Of a stretch of DNA of 13,462 bases, positions 6,828-13,462 are shown piece by piece. Every line of letters begins with the position of its first letter. Position 1 is the stretch's first letter. Location: assembly GCA_030841195.1 (NCBI GenBank), contig JAVEDA010000334.1:1-13462 (forward strand), in the 5' to 3' direction. The position numbers were made by a program, and so were the translations under genes. The notes under the pieces are model-generated. The model did no database searches, was not told the origin of the DNA, and saw nothing but the letters and a program-made list of their open reading frames with translations. This stretch comes from Actinomycetota bacterium (GTDB lineage Bacteria > Actinomycetota > Actinomycetes > JACCUZ01).

Positions 6828-7771
6828 AGCCGCCGGACGACGTCCTCGATGGCAGGCTCGTGCACCGCCAGGTCGCGCAGCTCGACCCGTGCGGAGACCG
6901 CGGCCACCACCGCGGCTGCCGTCGTGTCCTCCTTGCGGAACGCGAGGTGCTGCCGCAGACCGTCGGCCTCGACCGCGCGCAGGGTCGTCCCCGGTACGTC
7001 GATCAGCGGCGGTCCTGGTTCGGCGAGGTCGACGACGAGCACCCGCTCGGCGCCGACCCGGGCGACCAGTCCGGGCAGGTCGCCGTCGAAGGCGACCCGG
7101 CCGTGGTCGACCACCAGGATCCGGTCGCAGAGCCGCTCGATGTCGGGCAGGTCGTGTGTGGTGAGCAGGACGGTCGTGCCGCGTTCGGCGCGCTCCCGCA
7201 CCAGGAAGGCCCGCAGCCGCTCCTTGCTGAGGAGGTCCAGTCCGATCGTCGGCTCGTCCAGGACCAGCAGCTCGGGGGAGTGCAGCAGGGCCGCGGTGAC
7301 CTCGCCGCGCATCCGCTGGCCCAGCGACAGCTGGCGCACCGGGGTGTCGAGGAACGGCTCCATCTCCAGCAGCTGCACGCACTCGGCCAGCCTCGGCTCC
7401 CAGGCCGACGTCGGTAGCCGGTGGATCGCGCCGAGCAGCCGGAACGAGTCGCGCAGCGGCAGGTCCCACCACAGCTGGCTGCGCTGGCCGAAGACCACGC
7501 CGATCCGGCGGGCCAGCGTGGTCCGGTCCCGGACCGGCTCGAGACCGCAGACCCGGACCGTCCCGCTGGTGGGTACCAGGATGCCGGTGAGCATCTTGAT
7601 GGTGGTCGACTTGCCGGCGCCGTTGGCTCCGATGTACCCGACGCACTCTCCCGGGGCGATGCCGAAGGTCACCCCGTCCACGGCGGCCACCACGTCGCGG
7701 GTCCGACGCAACCGGCCGGCTCGCCGGCGTACGACGAACTCACGACGCAGGTCGGTCACCTCGACGATCAC
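6815..7771 (-). CDS. ABC-2 type exporter ATP-binding protein
   Basis: 318 aa from GTG 7771. This start overlaps the stop of the upstream permease by 4 bp (GTGA) and follows a GGGGGCGGG tract; a longer frame to 7861 lies inside the permease and is not needed. Motifs in order: Walker A GANGAGKST (48-56), Q-loop VVFGQRSQLWWDLP (92-105), signature LSLGQRMRGE (148-157), Walker B LLVLDEP (168-174), D-loop GLD, and H-loop H206 in LTTHD. The FGQRSQLWWDLP form of the Q-loop is typical of the ATPase that works with a pair of PF06182 permeases. A ~90-residue C-terminal extension after the ATPase core, as in other ABC-2 ATPases, may be regulatory. It energises export by the two adjacent permeases at the cytoplasmic membrane. 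Substrate unknown. Confidence 0.92.
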   Translation of the reverse strand: MIVEVTDLRREFVVRRRAGRLRRTRDVVAAVDGVTFGIAPGECVGYIGANGAGKSTTIKMLTGILVPTSGTVRVCGLEPVRDRTTLARRIGVVFGQRSQLWWDLPLRDSFRLLGAIHRLPTSAWEPRLAECVQLLEMEPFLDTPVRQLSLGQRMRGEVTAALLHSPELLVLDEPTIGLDLLSKERLRAFLVRERAERGTTVLLTTHDLPDIERLCDRILVVDHGRVAFDGDLPGLVARVGAERVLVVDLAEPGPPLIDVPGTTLRAVEADGLRQHLAFRKEDTTAAAVVAAVSARVELRDLAVHEPAIEDVVRRLYLE

Positions 7772-8577
7772 GAGCCCGCCCCCACGTAGTGGCGCAGCCC
7801 GAGCCGCCAGATCCACCCGGCCGCAGCTGCTGCGATCAGGGCGGCGGGGACTGCGCTCCACGACAGCCAGCCAGGCAGGCCGGCCGGGTCGGAGCGACCG
7901 AGCAGCGCGAGGGTCGGCAGGTAGGCGACGAATGCCGCCGGCACCACGAAGGTGAAGAACCGCCGGATGAAGGTGCCGAAGATGTTGAAGGGGAACGACG
8001 AGAGGTAGTTGCCGCCGTAGGTGAACGCGTTGGCGAACTCCATGCCCTCGACCACGTGGAAGCCGATGGTGCAGGTGGCGACGAAGACTGCGCCGAAGAT
8101 GACCCCGCCGGCGAGCGGCGTGACGACCACGAGGAGTGCGCGGGCCGGCGTCCAGTCCACATCGGCCCCGGCCAGGGCGATGACGAGGACCACCACGCCG
8201 CTGCCGATCCGGCCGAGGCGGCGCAGCGAGAAGTCGCTCGTGACGAGCTGGCCCAGGGCGGACAGCGGCCGGAGAAGGAACGCGTCGAAGGTGCCGGTGC
8301 GCACGTAGAACGGCAGCCGGTCGACGTGCCCGACGACCATGTCGGCCAGCCCGAAGCCCACCGCGGACAGGCCGTACATGACCGCGACCTCGGCGAAGTC
8401 GAACCCGCCGAGCGCATCGACCTGGTGGAAGACGACGTAGACCTCGACGAACTCGATCAGCACCAGGAGTACCTGCGAGCCGAGCTCGATCGCGAAGGAC
8501 GCGCGGTAGGACGCCTGTGCCGCGACTCGGGACCGGACCAGTGCGTTGTACGCCTGCGCGGTCGTCGCGTCAGCCAC
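7768..8577 (-). CDS. ABC-2 family transporter permease, second subunit
   Basis: 269 aa from GTG 8577, which overlaps the preceding permease gene by 8 bp. The N-terminus is amphipathic (NALVRSRVAAQASYRASFAIE), as in PF06182 permeases. Approximate membrane segments are 33-50, 64-84, 124-138, 147-173, 206-226 and 240-256. Between the second and third segments is the diagnostic cytosolic loop, VRTGTFDAFLLRPLSALGQL (92-111), equivalent to RTGDIAVDLARPVDLQL in the neighbour. The two permeases share this R-x-G-x-x-D-x-x-L-x-RP pattern, so they are paralogues that form a heterodimeric pore. Function within the exporter is inferred from family and coupling to the ATPase; no substrate clue is visible. 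No signal peptide is expected. Confidence 0.88.
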   Translation of the reverse strand: MADATTAQAYNALVRSRVAAQASYRASFAIELGSQVLLVLIEFVEVYVVFHQVDALGGFDFAEVAVMYGLSAVGFGLADMVVGHVDRLPFYVRTGTFDAFLLRPLSALGQLVTSDFSLRRLGRIGSGVVVLVIALAGADVDWTPARALLVVVTPLAGGVIFGAVFVATCTIGFHVVEGMEFANAFTYGGNYLSSFPFNIFGTFIRRFFTFVVPAAFVAYLPTLALLGRSDPAGLPGWLSWSAVPAALIAAAAAGWIWRLGLRHYVGAGS

Positions 8578-9379
8578 CCTGCACCACCAGCTTTCGGGTG
8601 GCGCGCGACAGCACGAGCCGGCCGAGCAGCAGCAGGCCGACGGCCCATGCGACCTGGACCGCGACCTCGCCGAGGGCGCGCAGCCCGGTGGCCTGCCCGG
8701 TCATCAGGTTGATCGGGAACTGGACCATGGCGGGGAACGGCGTGGCGTAGGCCGCGGCCTGCAGCCAGTCCGGGAACAGCTGCACCGGCACCAGGTGACC
8801 GCCGAGCAGGCCGGCGACAAGCACGTACAGCAGCACCAGGCCGCGGATCTCGGTCAGCCAGAAGGCCGTCAGGTTGACCATGAACCGGCCGGCGAAGGAC
8901 ACGCACACGGCGAGCAGGATCGACACCGGCAGCAGGATGATCGCGGTCGGGTCGGTCGGCCAGTAGAAGCCGAAGAAGATCGCCCCGAAGACGATGGGGA
9001 CGACGGCGCGCGACAGCAGAGCCCAGGCGGCCCGGCCGATGTCTTGGGCCAGCCAGGACAGCTGCAGGTCGACCGGCCGGGCGAGGTCGACCGCGATGTC
9101 ACCGGTGCGGACGCGGTCGGCCAGCTCGGTCCAGGCGAAGATCATCACGACCGCGATCAGGCCCTGCGACACCCACGCGTAGGTCGACAGGCTGGCTGCG
9201 TCGTAGCCGGCCACGGTGCCGCCCGCGCTGTCCGCGATGCCGAGCAGGATCGACAGCTTGATGACGCCGAACACGGTGTTGACGAACACGCCGGCGAGCG
9301 CTGCCTGCCGGTAGGTCGCCCAGCGCCGGTAGCCGGCTCCCGCCAGCGCCACGGCGGGACCCACGGCGATGACCGACAC
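8570..9379 (-). CDS. ABC-2 family transporter permease, first subunit
   Basis: 269 aa from GTG 9379; no strong ribosome site is visible, and the GTG at 9364 (residue 6) could be the true start. Likely membrane segments are 27-47, 66-84, 118-138, 146-166, 180-200 and 236-256. The RTGDIAVDLARPVDLQLSWL loop (91-110) identifies it as a PF06182-type permease, paralogous to the next gene downstream and of the same length. It is the first of three overlapping transporter genes on this strand, and mutY ends 41 bp upstream in the same direction. Together the three genes encode one complete exporter of two half-transporter permeases plus ATPase. Cargo cannot be deduced. Confidence 0.87.
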   Translation of the reverse strand: MSVIAVGPAVALAGAGYRRWATYRQAALAGVFVNTVFGVIKLSILLGIADSAGGTVAGYDAASLSTYAWVSQGLIAVVMIFAWTELADRVRTGDIAVDLARPVDLQLSWLAQDIGRAAWALLSRAVVPIVFGAIFFGFYWPTDPTAIILLPVSILLAVCVSFAGRFMVNLTAFWLTEIRGLVLLYVLVAGLLGGHLVPVQLFPDWLQAAAYATPFPAMVQFPINLMTGQATGLRALGEVAVQVAWAVGLLLLGRLVLSRATRKLVVQGG

Positions 9380-9420
9380 AGTCGCGGGAGCCTACTCGGC
9401 GGCTCGGCGTGCCAGCCGGC

Positions 9421-10299
9421 TCAAGGGAGGCGGTAGGTGGCGGCGTGCTCGATGAGCAGGCCGTCGGCGAGGAGTGTGGCCAGGGCCCGGTCGCGCTGCA
9501 CCGGGTCCGGCCATACGGCCGCAAGCGCGTCGGCGCCGACCGGGCCGTCGGCCGGGTCCCGGTCCCGCAGCACGGCCATCAGCAGGCCACGGACCTGCCG
9601 GTCGGTGCCGGCGAACGGCTGCACCCGCCGGACCGGTCCCTCGTACGCCGGGGCGCCGGCCAGCCGCCAGGCGCACCGCGCCGCGACCGGGCAGCCGCCG
9701 CACCGGGGCGTCCGCGCGGTGCAGACCAGCGCGCCCAGCTCCATCACCGCGACCGCCCAGCGGGCCGCCGCGGCCGGCTCGTCCGGGAGCAGCGCCTCGG
9801 CCCGAACCCGTTCCGCCGCGGTGAGCGTCGGAGCGGGCTGCTCGCTGCCGCCCACCGCGCGGGCCAGCACCCGCCGGACGTTGGTGTCCAGCACCACGTG
9901 CCGGGCGCCGTGGGCGAACGACGCGACCGCGGCAGCCGTGTAGTCACCGATACCAGGCAGGGCGCGCAGACCGGCGTACGACGTGGGCAGTCGGCCGTCA
10001 TGCCGGGCCACGACCTGGGTCGCAAGAGCGTGCAGCCGCAGCGCCCGCCGGGGGTACCCCAGCCGGCCCCAGGCCCGCACGGCCTCGCCCGCGGGCTCCC
10101 GCGCGAGAGCCGCGGGAGTCGGCCAGCGCTCCAGCCAGGCCCGGTAGACCGGCTCCACCCGGGACACCGGGGTCTGCTGCAGCATCATCTCGCTGACCAG
10201 CACGCCCCACGCCGTCGTCCCCGGCGAGCGCCAGGGCAGGTCGCGGGCGTTCTCGGCGTACCAGTCCAGCACCGGAGCGTGCAGCGGCGAGGACGGCAT
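9421..10299 (-). CDS. mutY: A/G-specific adenine glycosylase MutY
   Basis: 292 aa from ATG 10299, preceded closely by CCGGAGG; the frame is open further upstream, but that part would overlap the divergent cheB leader and looks non-coding. MutY removes adenine mispaired with 8-oxoguanine in base-excision repair. Seen directly: catalytic E37 in VSEMMLQQTPVSRV, the Y81 region (GRLGYPRRALRLH), the helix-hairpin-helix LPGIGDYTAAAVASF (114-128), catalytic D138 in VLDTNVRRV, and the [4Fe-4S] ligands C193-x6-C200-x2-C203-x5-C209. The protein stops about 80 residues after the cluster, so it lacks the NUDIX-like 8-oxoG-reading domain of E. coli MutY (350 aa); short forms of about 290 aa are usual in actinobacteria. 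The second aromatic of the GYYARA motif is Pro here. It may be co-transcribed with the transporter genes downstream. Confidence 0.95.
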   Translation of the reverse strand: MPSSPLHAPVLDWYAENARDLPWRSPGTTAWGVLVSEMMLQQTPVSRVEPVYRAWLERWPTPAALAREPAGEAVRAWGRLGYPRRALRLHALATQVVARHDGRLPTSYAGLRALPGIGDYTAAAVASFAHGARHVVLDTNVRRVLARAVGGSEQPAPTLTAAERVRAEALLPDEPAAAARWAVAVMELGALVCTARTPRCGGCPVAARCAWRLAGAPAYEGPVRRVQPFAGTDRQVRGLLMAVLRDRDPADGPVGADALAAVWPDPVQRDRALATLLADGLLIEHAATYRLP

Positions 10300-10374
10300 G
10301 ACCTCCGGATCCTCGCACGAGCGCGGGGGGCCGCCCGCCTCAAGTGCGGCACCAACCGTGACGAACTGGAGAGT

Positions 10375-10380
10375 AGGAGG
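10375..10380 (+). promoter_or_regulatory. Strong ribosome binding site for cheB
   Basis: A perfect AGGAGG lies 7 bases before the GTG at 10388. This is the best Shine-Dalgarno sequence I noticed in the window and is the reason for preferring 10388 over the ATGs at 10433 and 10439, whose nearest purine tract (GGAAGG, 10412-10417) is 15 bases away from the first of them. Confidence 0.65.
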
Positions 10381-10387
10381 GTGCTGC

Positions 10388-11563
10388 GTGCCGCACGCCC
10401 TCATCCAGCGCGGAAGGTGGCTCTCGACGCCCATGTCGATGACCGGTCAGCATCCCGGCTCGACCCTGCCGGCCACGGGCGAGGCACCGCCGCTGGTGGT
10501 GGTGGTCGTCGGTGACAGCCGCGCCCGCACCCGGGCACTGCGCAACTTCCTGTCGGCCCCAGGCTTCGTGGTCGCCGCCGAGGTCTGCACCGCCCGCGAG
10601 GCCGAGGCCGCCGTCGTGGAGCACCGCCCAGGTGCCGTCCTGCTCGACCTGGACCCGGCCAGCGGCGGCATCGAGGCGATCGAGCGGATCATGGGGACCC
10701 GCCCGACTCCCGTGGTGGTCTGCGGCGCCCTCGCGGCCCACTCGCAGGCCGCGCTGGCCGCCGGTGCCGTCGACGTCGTCGGCGCCCTCGACGCGCTCCC
10801 GACCTCCCCGCAGTACGTCACCGCGCTCCGCCGGCACCTCCGGGTCGCCAGCCGGGTCCGGGTCATCACCCACCCCCGCAACCGGCTGCGGGAGAAGGGC
10901 CTCGACGGCTCCCCCGGCGCCGATGCCGAGACCACTCGGCTACGCCGGCCGCCCACTCCGCACGGCGCGGTAGCCGGCAGCAACATCCGGGTCGTCGTCA
11001 TCGGTGCCTCGACCGGCGGCCCGCCGGCCCTCGCGACGATCCTGGCCGACCTCCCGGCCGACCTGCCCGTCCCCGTCCTGGTCGTGCAGCACATGGCCGA
11101 CGGCTTCGTCGAGGGGCTCGCGTCCTGGCTGGACGGACTGTCGCCGCTGCCGGTCGTGATGGCCGAGCACGGCCACCGGCTGCGTCCCGGCGTGGTGCAC
11201 GTGGCCCCCGCGCGCGTCAACACCCTGCTGCGGCCCGGGCTGCGGATCGAGCTGCGCACCCCGCCGAAGGGCCAGTTCCACGTGCCGGGTGTCGACGCCG
11301 CGTTCGTCAGCGCGGCCGCGGTGTGCGGCTCGCACGCGATGGGGGTGCTGCTCACCGGGATGGGTCGCGACGGGGCAGCGGGGCTGCGCACGCTGCGCGA
11401 CGCCGGCTGCCTGACGGTCGGGCAGGACGAGCCGACCTCGGTGGTGTGGGGGATGCCGGCCGCGGCGCAGGCGCTGGGTGCGGTCGAGGCCGAGCTGCCG
11501 CTGCCGGCGATCGCCGCGGCCATCGCCGCCGCGGTGGCCGTGCCCGAGGACGGCCGGCCGTGA
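10388..11563 (+). CDS. cheB: CheB-type protein-glutamate methylesterase with degenerate receiver
   Basis: 391 aa from GTG 10388 (376 aa if the ATG at 10433 is used). CheB removes methyl groups from, and deamidates, chemoreceptors during adaptation. The C-terminal methylesterase domain is complete: S208 in VVIGASTGGPPAL, H235 in VVQHMADGF, and D328 in LLTGMGRDGAAGL, plus VHVAPARVN and the PGVDAAFVSAA loop. The N-terminal receiver (about 36-155) is eroded: the acidic pair is GD (G42, D43) instead of DD; the phospho-acceptor D87 in LLDLDPASGG remains but the following EMPxMDG loop is altered and one residue short; the Ser/Thr after strand 4 is replaced (VVVCGALA); and the conserved Lys near GAVDVV is missing. 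Control by CheA phosphotransfer is therefore doubtful. It heads an operon with cheR and cheW, overlapping cheR by 4 bp, and is divergent from mutY. Confidence 0.88.
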   Translation: MPHALIQRGRWLSTPMSMTGQHPGSTLPATGEAPPLVVVVVGDSRARTRALRNFLSAPGFVVAAEVCTAREAEAAVVEHRPGAVLLDLDPASGGIEAIERIMGTRPTPVVVCGALAAHSQAALAAGAVDVVGALDALPTSPQYVTALRRHLRVASRVRVITHPRNRLREKGLDGSPGADAETTRLRRPPTPHGAVAGSNIRVVVIGASTGGPPALATILADLPADLPVPVLVVQHMADGFVEGLASWLDGLSPLPVVMAEHGHRLRPGVVHVAPARVNTLLRPGLRIELRTPPKGQFHVPGVDAAFVSAAAVCGSHAMGVLLTGMGRDGAAGLRTLRDAGCLTVGQDEPTSVVWGMPAAAQALGAVEAELPLPAIAAAIAAAVAVPEDGRP

Positions 11564-12987
11564 AGGGCCTGTCCGACGCCGACTTCGCGGAGACCCGTGA
11601 GTTCCTGCTGGCGACGGCCGGGCTGGTCTTCGACGAGAGCCGCCGGGCCGGGCTGTCGGCGGTGCTCGCGGACCGGTTGCGCGTCACCGGAGCGGGCAGC
11701 GTCCCGGCGTACCTCGAGGCACTGGACGGCGACGGCGGTGAGCTGGAGCGCCAGGCGCTGCTTGACGGTGTCACCGTGCAGGAGACCCACTTCTTCCGCA
11801 ACACCCCGCAGATGGAGGCGCTGCGCCGACGGGTGCTGCCCGAGCTGCTCCGGCGCGCTGCCGGTCGGGACCGGCCGCTGACGATCTGGAGTGCCGGCTG
11901 CTCGACCGGCGAGGAGCCCTACACGCTGGCGATGTTGCTGCTCGAGCTGTCGCCGATGCTCGCATCGCAGGCCAAGGCGCGGATCGTGGCGACCGACGTG
12001 TCGGCCGAGGCGCTGCGCGCGGCTCGCCGGGCCACCTACACCGGGCGCACCCTCGAGTCGGCGCCGCCGATGGTGCGGGACCGGTGGTTCGAGCCGAGGG
12101 GCGGCGGTGCACTCGTCGTGAAGGAGCAGGTGACCCGCCTGGTCGAGCTGCAGCTGCACAACCTGGTCACCGACCCGCCGCCGTTCGGGCCGGGCGAGGT
12201 CGACCTGATCGTCTGCCGCAACGTCACCATCTACTTCAACCGCTCGACCACGGGCCTGCTCGTGGGCTCGTTCCACGACACGCTGGCCGAGGGCGGCTAC
12301 CTGCTGCTCGGCCATTCGGAGACGCTCTGGCAGGTCAGCAACGCGTTCTCCCTGGTGCCGGTCGGCGATGCCTTCGTCTACCGGCGGGCCCACGACGCCC
12401 GGCACAACGCGCCGCCGCGACGTCGCCGGGTCACGACCCGCACAGCTCCGGCCGTCGCGACCAAGCCGGTCGCCACGGTGCGGCCCGCGGCCGACCTGGC
12501 ACCCCGGCCCAGGCCGGTGCGGTCCGCCACGCCGGACACCGGCGGGCTGGCGCACCTGGCGGCGGCCCGCGAGCACCTCGCCGGCGGTGACTACAGCGCG
12601 GCTGTCCGCGCCGCGGAGGCCGCGGTGCAGGCCGACTCGCTGCTCGCACCGGCGTACGTGCTGCTCGGGCGGGCCCGGACCACCCTCGGCCAGGACACCG
12701 GTGCGGTCGACGCGCTGCGCAAGGCCGTCTACCTCGACCCGACGGCCGGTGACGCGCACTTCCTGCTCGCCGGCGCCCTGGCTCGGCTGGGTCACCACGG
12801 CGCCGCGGCGGTCTCCTACCGGGCCGCGGCCGCGTCCCTGGGCCGCACCGACGCGCGCAGCCGGGACGACCTGCTCGGCGGGCGCGACCTGGCCGAGCTC
12901 GTCGACCTGTGCGAGCAGCTCGCGGACAGCTCGGACCTGCAGGCTCGCCGGAGCGCGGCGTTCACCGCCCCAGGGGTGTCGTCGTGA
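11560..12987 (+). CDS. cheR: CheR chemoreceptor methyltransferase with C-terminal TPR extension
   Basis: 475 aa from GTG 11560, overlapping the cheB stop as GTGA, with GAGGA nine bases upstream. CheR methylates receptor glutamates using S-adenosylmethionine. The N-terminal helical domain (1-70) leads into VTVQETHFFRN (71-81), then the AdoMet site IWSAGCSTGEEPYTLAMLL (109-127), the ATDVSAEAL acidic loop (144-152), and VDLIVCRNVTIYFN (214-227), close to the family's DLIFCRNVLIYF, and GGYLLLGHSETL (245-256). After the catalytic core (~275) comes a Pro/Arg/Ala-rich linker (280-330), then about 100 residues of tetratricopeptide-like helices (roughly 331-430; AREHLAGGDYSAAVRAAEAAV, then AYVLLGRARTTLGQDTGAVDALRKAVYLDP). 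TPR-bearing CheR proteins are known from alternative chemosensory systems, where the repeats bind partners. Catalytic residues look intact. It is coupled to cheW by another 4-bp overlap. Confidence 0.92.
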   Translation: MKGLSDADFAETREFLLATAGLVFDESRRAGLSAVLADRLRVTGAGSVPAYLEALDGDGGELERQALLDGVTVQETHFFRNTPQMEALRRRVLPELLRRAAGRDRPLTIWSAGCSTGEEPYTLAMLLLELSPMLASQAKARIVATDVSAEALRAARRATYTGRTLESAPPMVRDRWFEPRGGGALVVKEQVTRLVELQLHNLVTDPPPFGPGEVDLIVCRNVTIYFNRSTTGLLVGSFHDTLAEGGYLLLGHSETLWQVSNAFSLVPVGDAFVYRRAHDARHNAPPRRRRVTTRTAPAVATKPVATVRPAADLAPRPRPVRSATPDTGGLAHLAAAREHLAGGDYSAAVRAAEAAVQADSLLAPAYVLLGRARTTLGQDTGAVDALRKAVYLDPTAGDAHFLLAGALARLGHHGAAAVSYRAAAASLGRTDARSRDDLLGGRDLAELVDLCEQLADSSDLQARRSAAFTAPGVSS

Positions 12988-13397
12988 GCGGCTGGGTGAT
13001 GTTCGTCCTCGGTGGGCGCGAGATGGCCGGGGCCCTGGACGAGGTGCGCGAGGTCGTCCGGGCCATCGGCATCGAGGGCCTGGCCGGGACCCGCGCACCG
13101 ATCACCGGCCTGCTCGAGCTGCGCGGCACCCCGGTGCCGGTCGTCGACCTGCGGTCCGCCGCCGACCCCGGCCACTCCGGGGACGTGCTGGTGCTGAGCA
13201 CGACTGAGGGCGTGCTCGGGCTGGCGGTCGACCGGGTCGTGTCGGTGCTCGGCCCCGATGAGCTGCAGCCACCGTCGGCGGCCGAGCCGCGGCCGCACGG
13301 GCTGCCGTCCTACGTTGTCGAGGTACGCCGGGACGCGACCGCCCGTGCGGTGCTGGTGGTCTCCCTGCCGGCGCTGGCCGGCCTCGTCAGCGCCTGA
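12984..13397 (+). CDS. cheW: CheW-like chemosensory coupling protein
   Basis: 137 aa from GTG 12984, coupled to cheR by a GTGA overlap, with AGGGG seven bases upstream. The sequence is a lone CheW domain of two beta barrels: the first strand VMFVLGGREMAGALDEVREVVR (5-26), the hallmark ITGLLELRGTPVPVVDLR (40-57), and GVLGLAVDRVVSVLGPDEL (76-94). CheW bridges receptors to CheA at the inner face of the membrane. It is somewhat shorter than typical CheW (about 150-170 aa), mainly in the loop after VVDLR and at the C-terminus. Because CheB, CheR and CheW are adjacent with no CheA or receptor in view, the coupling partner must be encoded elsewhere or beyond the right edge. Confident family call; the exact pathway is unknown. 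Confidence 0.87.
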   Translation: MSGWVMFVLGGREMAGALDEVREVVRAIGIEGLAGTRAPITGLLELRGTPVPVVDLRSAADPGHSGDVLVLSTTEGVLGLAVDRVVSVLGPDELQPPSAAEPRPHGLPSYVVEVRRDATARAVLVVSLPALAGLVSA

Positions 13398-13462
13398 GCC
13401 CGGCGTACCCCGAGGATCAAGATCGTTCGCGACCTTTGTGGGCGACATGCCGTACCCAAGCG
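13398..13462. other. Non-coding tail after cheW, possible extragenic repeat
   Basis: No gene is supported here. CGTACCC occurs twice (13404-13410 and 13451-13457), and a GATC-AA-GATC element sits at 13415-13424. Base composition is more mixed than in the coding sequence. It could be part of a dispersed intergenic element or an incomplete hairpin cut by the window edge; no clear terminator stem with a T-run is seen within the window. Confidence 0.3.

Noticed and set aside
9380..9420. Hairpin GAGCC/GGCTC in the mutY-permease gap
   Set aside because: A five-pair stem with no T-run; too short to call a terminator, and the downstream genes are co-directional.
10339..10368. Possible FliA/WhiG-type flagellar sigma-factor promoter before cheB
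   Set aside because: TCAAGTGC partly resembles the -35 half (TAAAGTTT), but the matching -10 half (GCCGATAA) is poor (about 3 of 8 bases), so it is not supported.
10447..13098. An 883-codon open frame on the minus strand, opposite cheB, cheR and cheW
   Set aside because: Its translation is low-complexity Arg/Pro/Gly/Ala/Ser without family motifs, while the plus strand has three clear che genes with coupled starts. Long antisense open frames are expected where third positions are nearly always G or C.

Overview
The window is very GC-rich, with strong G/C bias at third codon positions and mostly GTG starts. Together with actinobacterial-style gene families (a MacA-like adaptor with a Gly-rich tail, a lactate 2-monooxygenase-like flavoenzyme, MutY without a NUDIX domain, PF06182-type ABC permeases), this points to a high-GC actinobacterium. 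Chemotaxis genes suggest a motile species or an alternative chemosensory pathway. The genus cannot be fixed from this sequence alone. No rRNA, tRNA, CRISPR array, insertion sequence or phage gene was seen.

Layout from left to right. (a) 1-461 (+) is the 3' end of a membrane-fusion/efflux adaptor gene. It overlaps tail-to-tail with (b) 427-1725 (-), an FMN-dependent alpha-hydroxy-acid oxidase of the lactate 2-monooxygenase type. (c) Divergent from that, 1870-3072 and 3065-4153 (+) form a tightly coupled pair, a GT4 glycosyltransferase and a PAPS-dependent sulfotransferase, probably making or decorating a sulfated glycan or glycolipid. (d) 4234-5127 (+) is an NmrA-like NAD(P)-binding reductase. 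It converges on (e) 5142-5900 (-), a phytanoyl-CoA-dioxygenase-family Fe(II)/2-oxoglutarate oxygenase, which is divergent from (f) 5976-6827 (+), an AraC-family regulator that is its natural candidate controller.

(g) 10299-6815 (-) is a four-gene run: mutY, then two ABC-2 type permeases, then their ATPase. The three transporter genes overlap by a few bases at each junction and form one exporter. mutY lies 41 bp upstream and may share the transcript. (h) Divergent from mutY, 10388-13397 (+) is a compact chemosensory operon, cheB-cheR-cheW, with ATGA-like GTGA overlaps of 4 bp at both junctions. CheB has an intact methylesterase triad but a badly eroded receiver domain, and CheR carries a C-terminal TPR extension. 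No receptor, cheA or cheY is in the window. The last 65 bases after cheW hold no gene.

The most unusual object is the cheB-cheR-cheW module: an adaptation module whose CheB appears to have lost most of the phosphorylation chemistry of its receiver. Next are the glycosyltransferase-sulfotransferase pair and the dioxygenase/AraC pair. I did not find a clearly unprecedented system. The long antisense open frames opposite cheB-cheR are best explained by codon bias.
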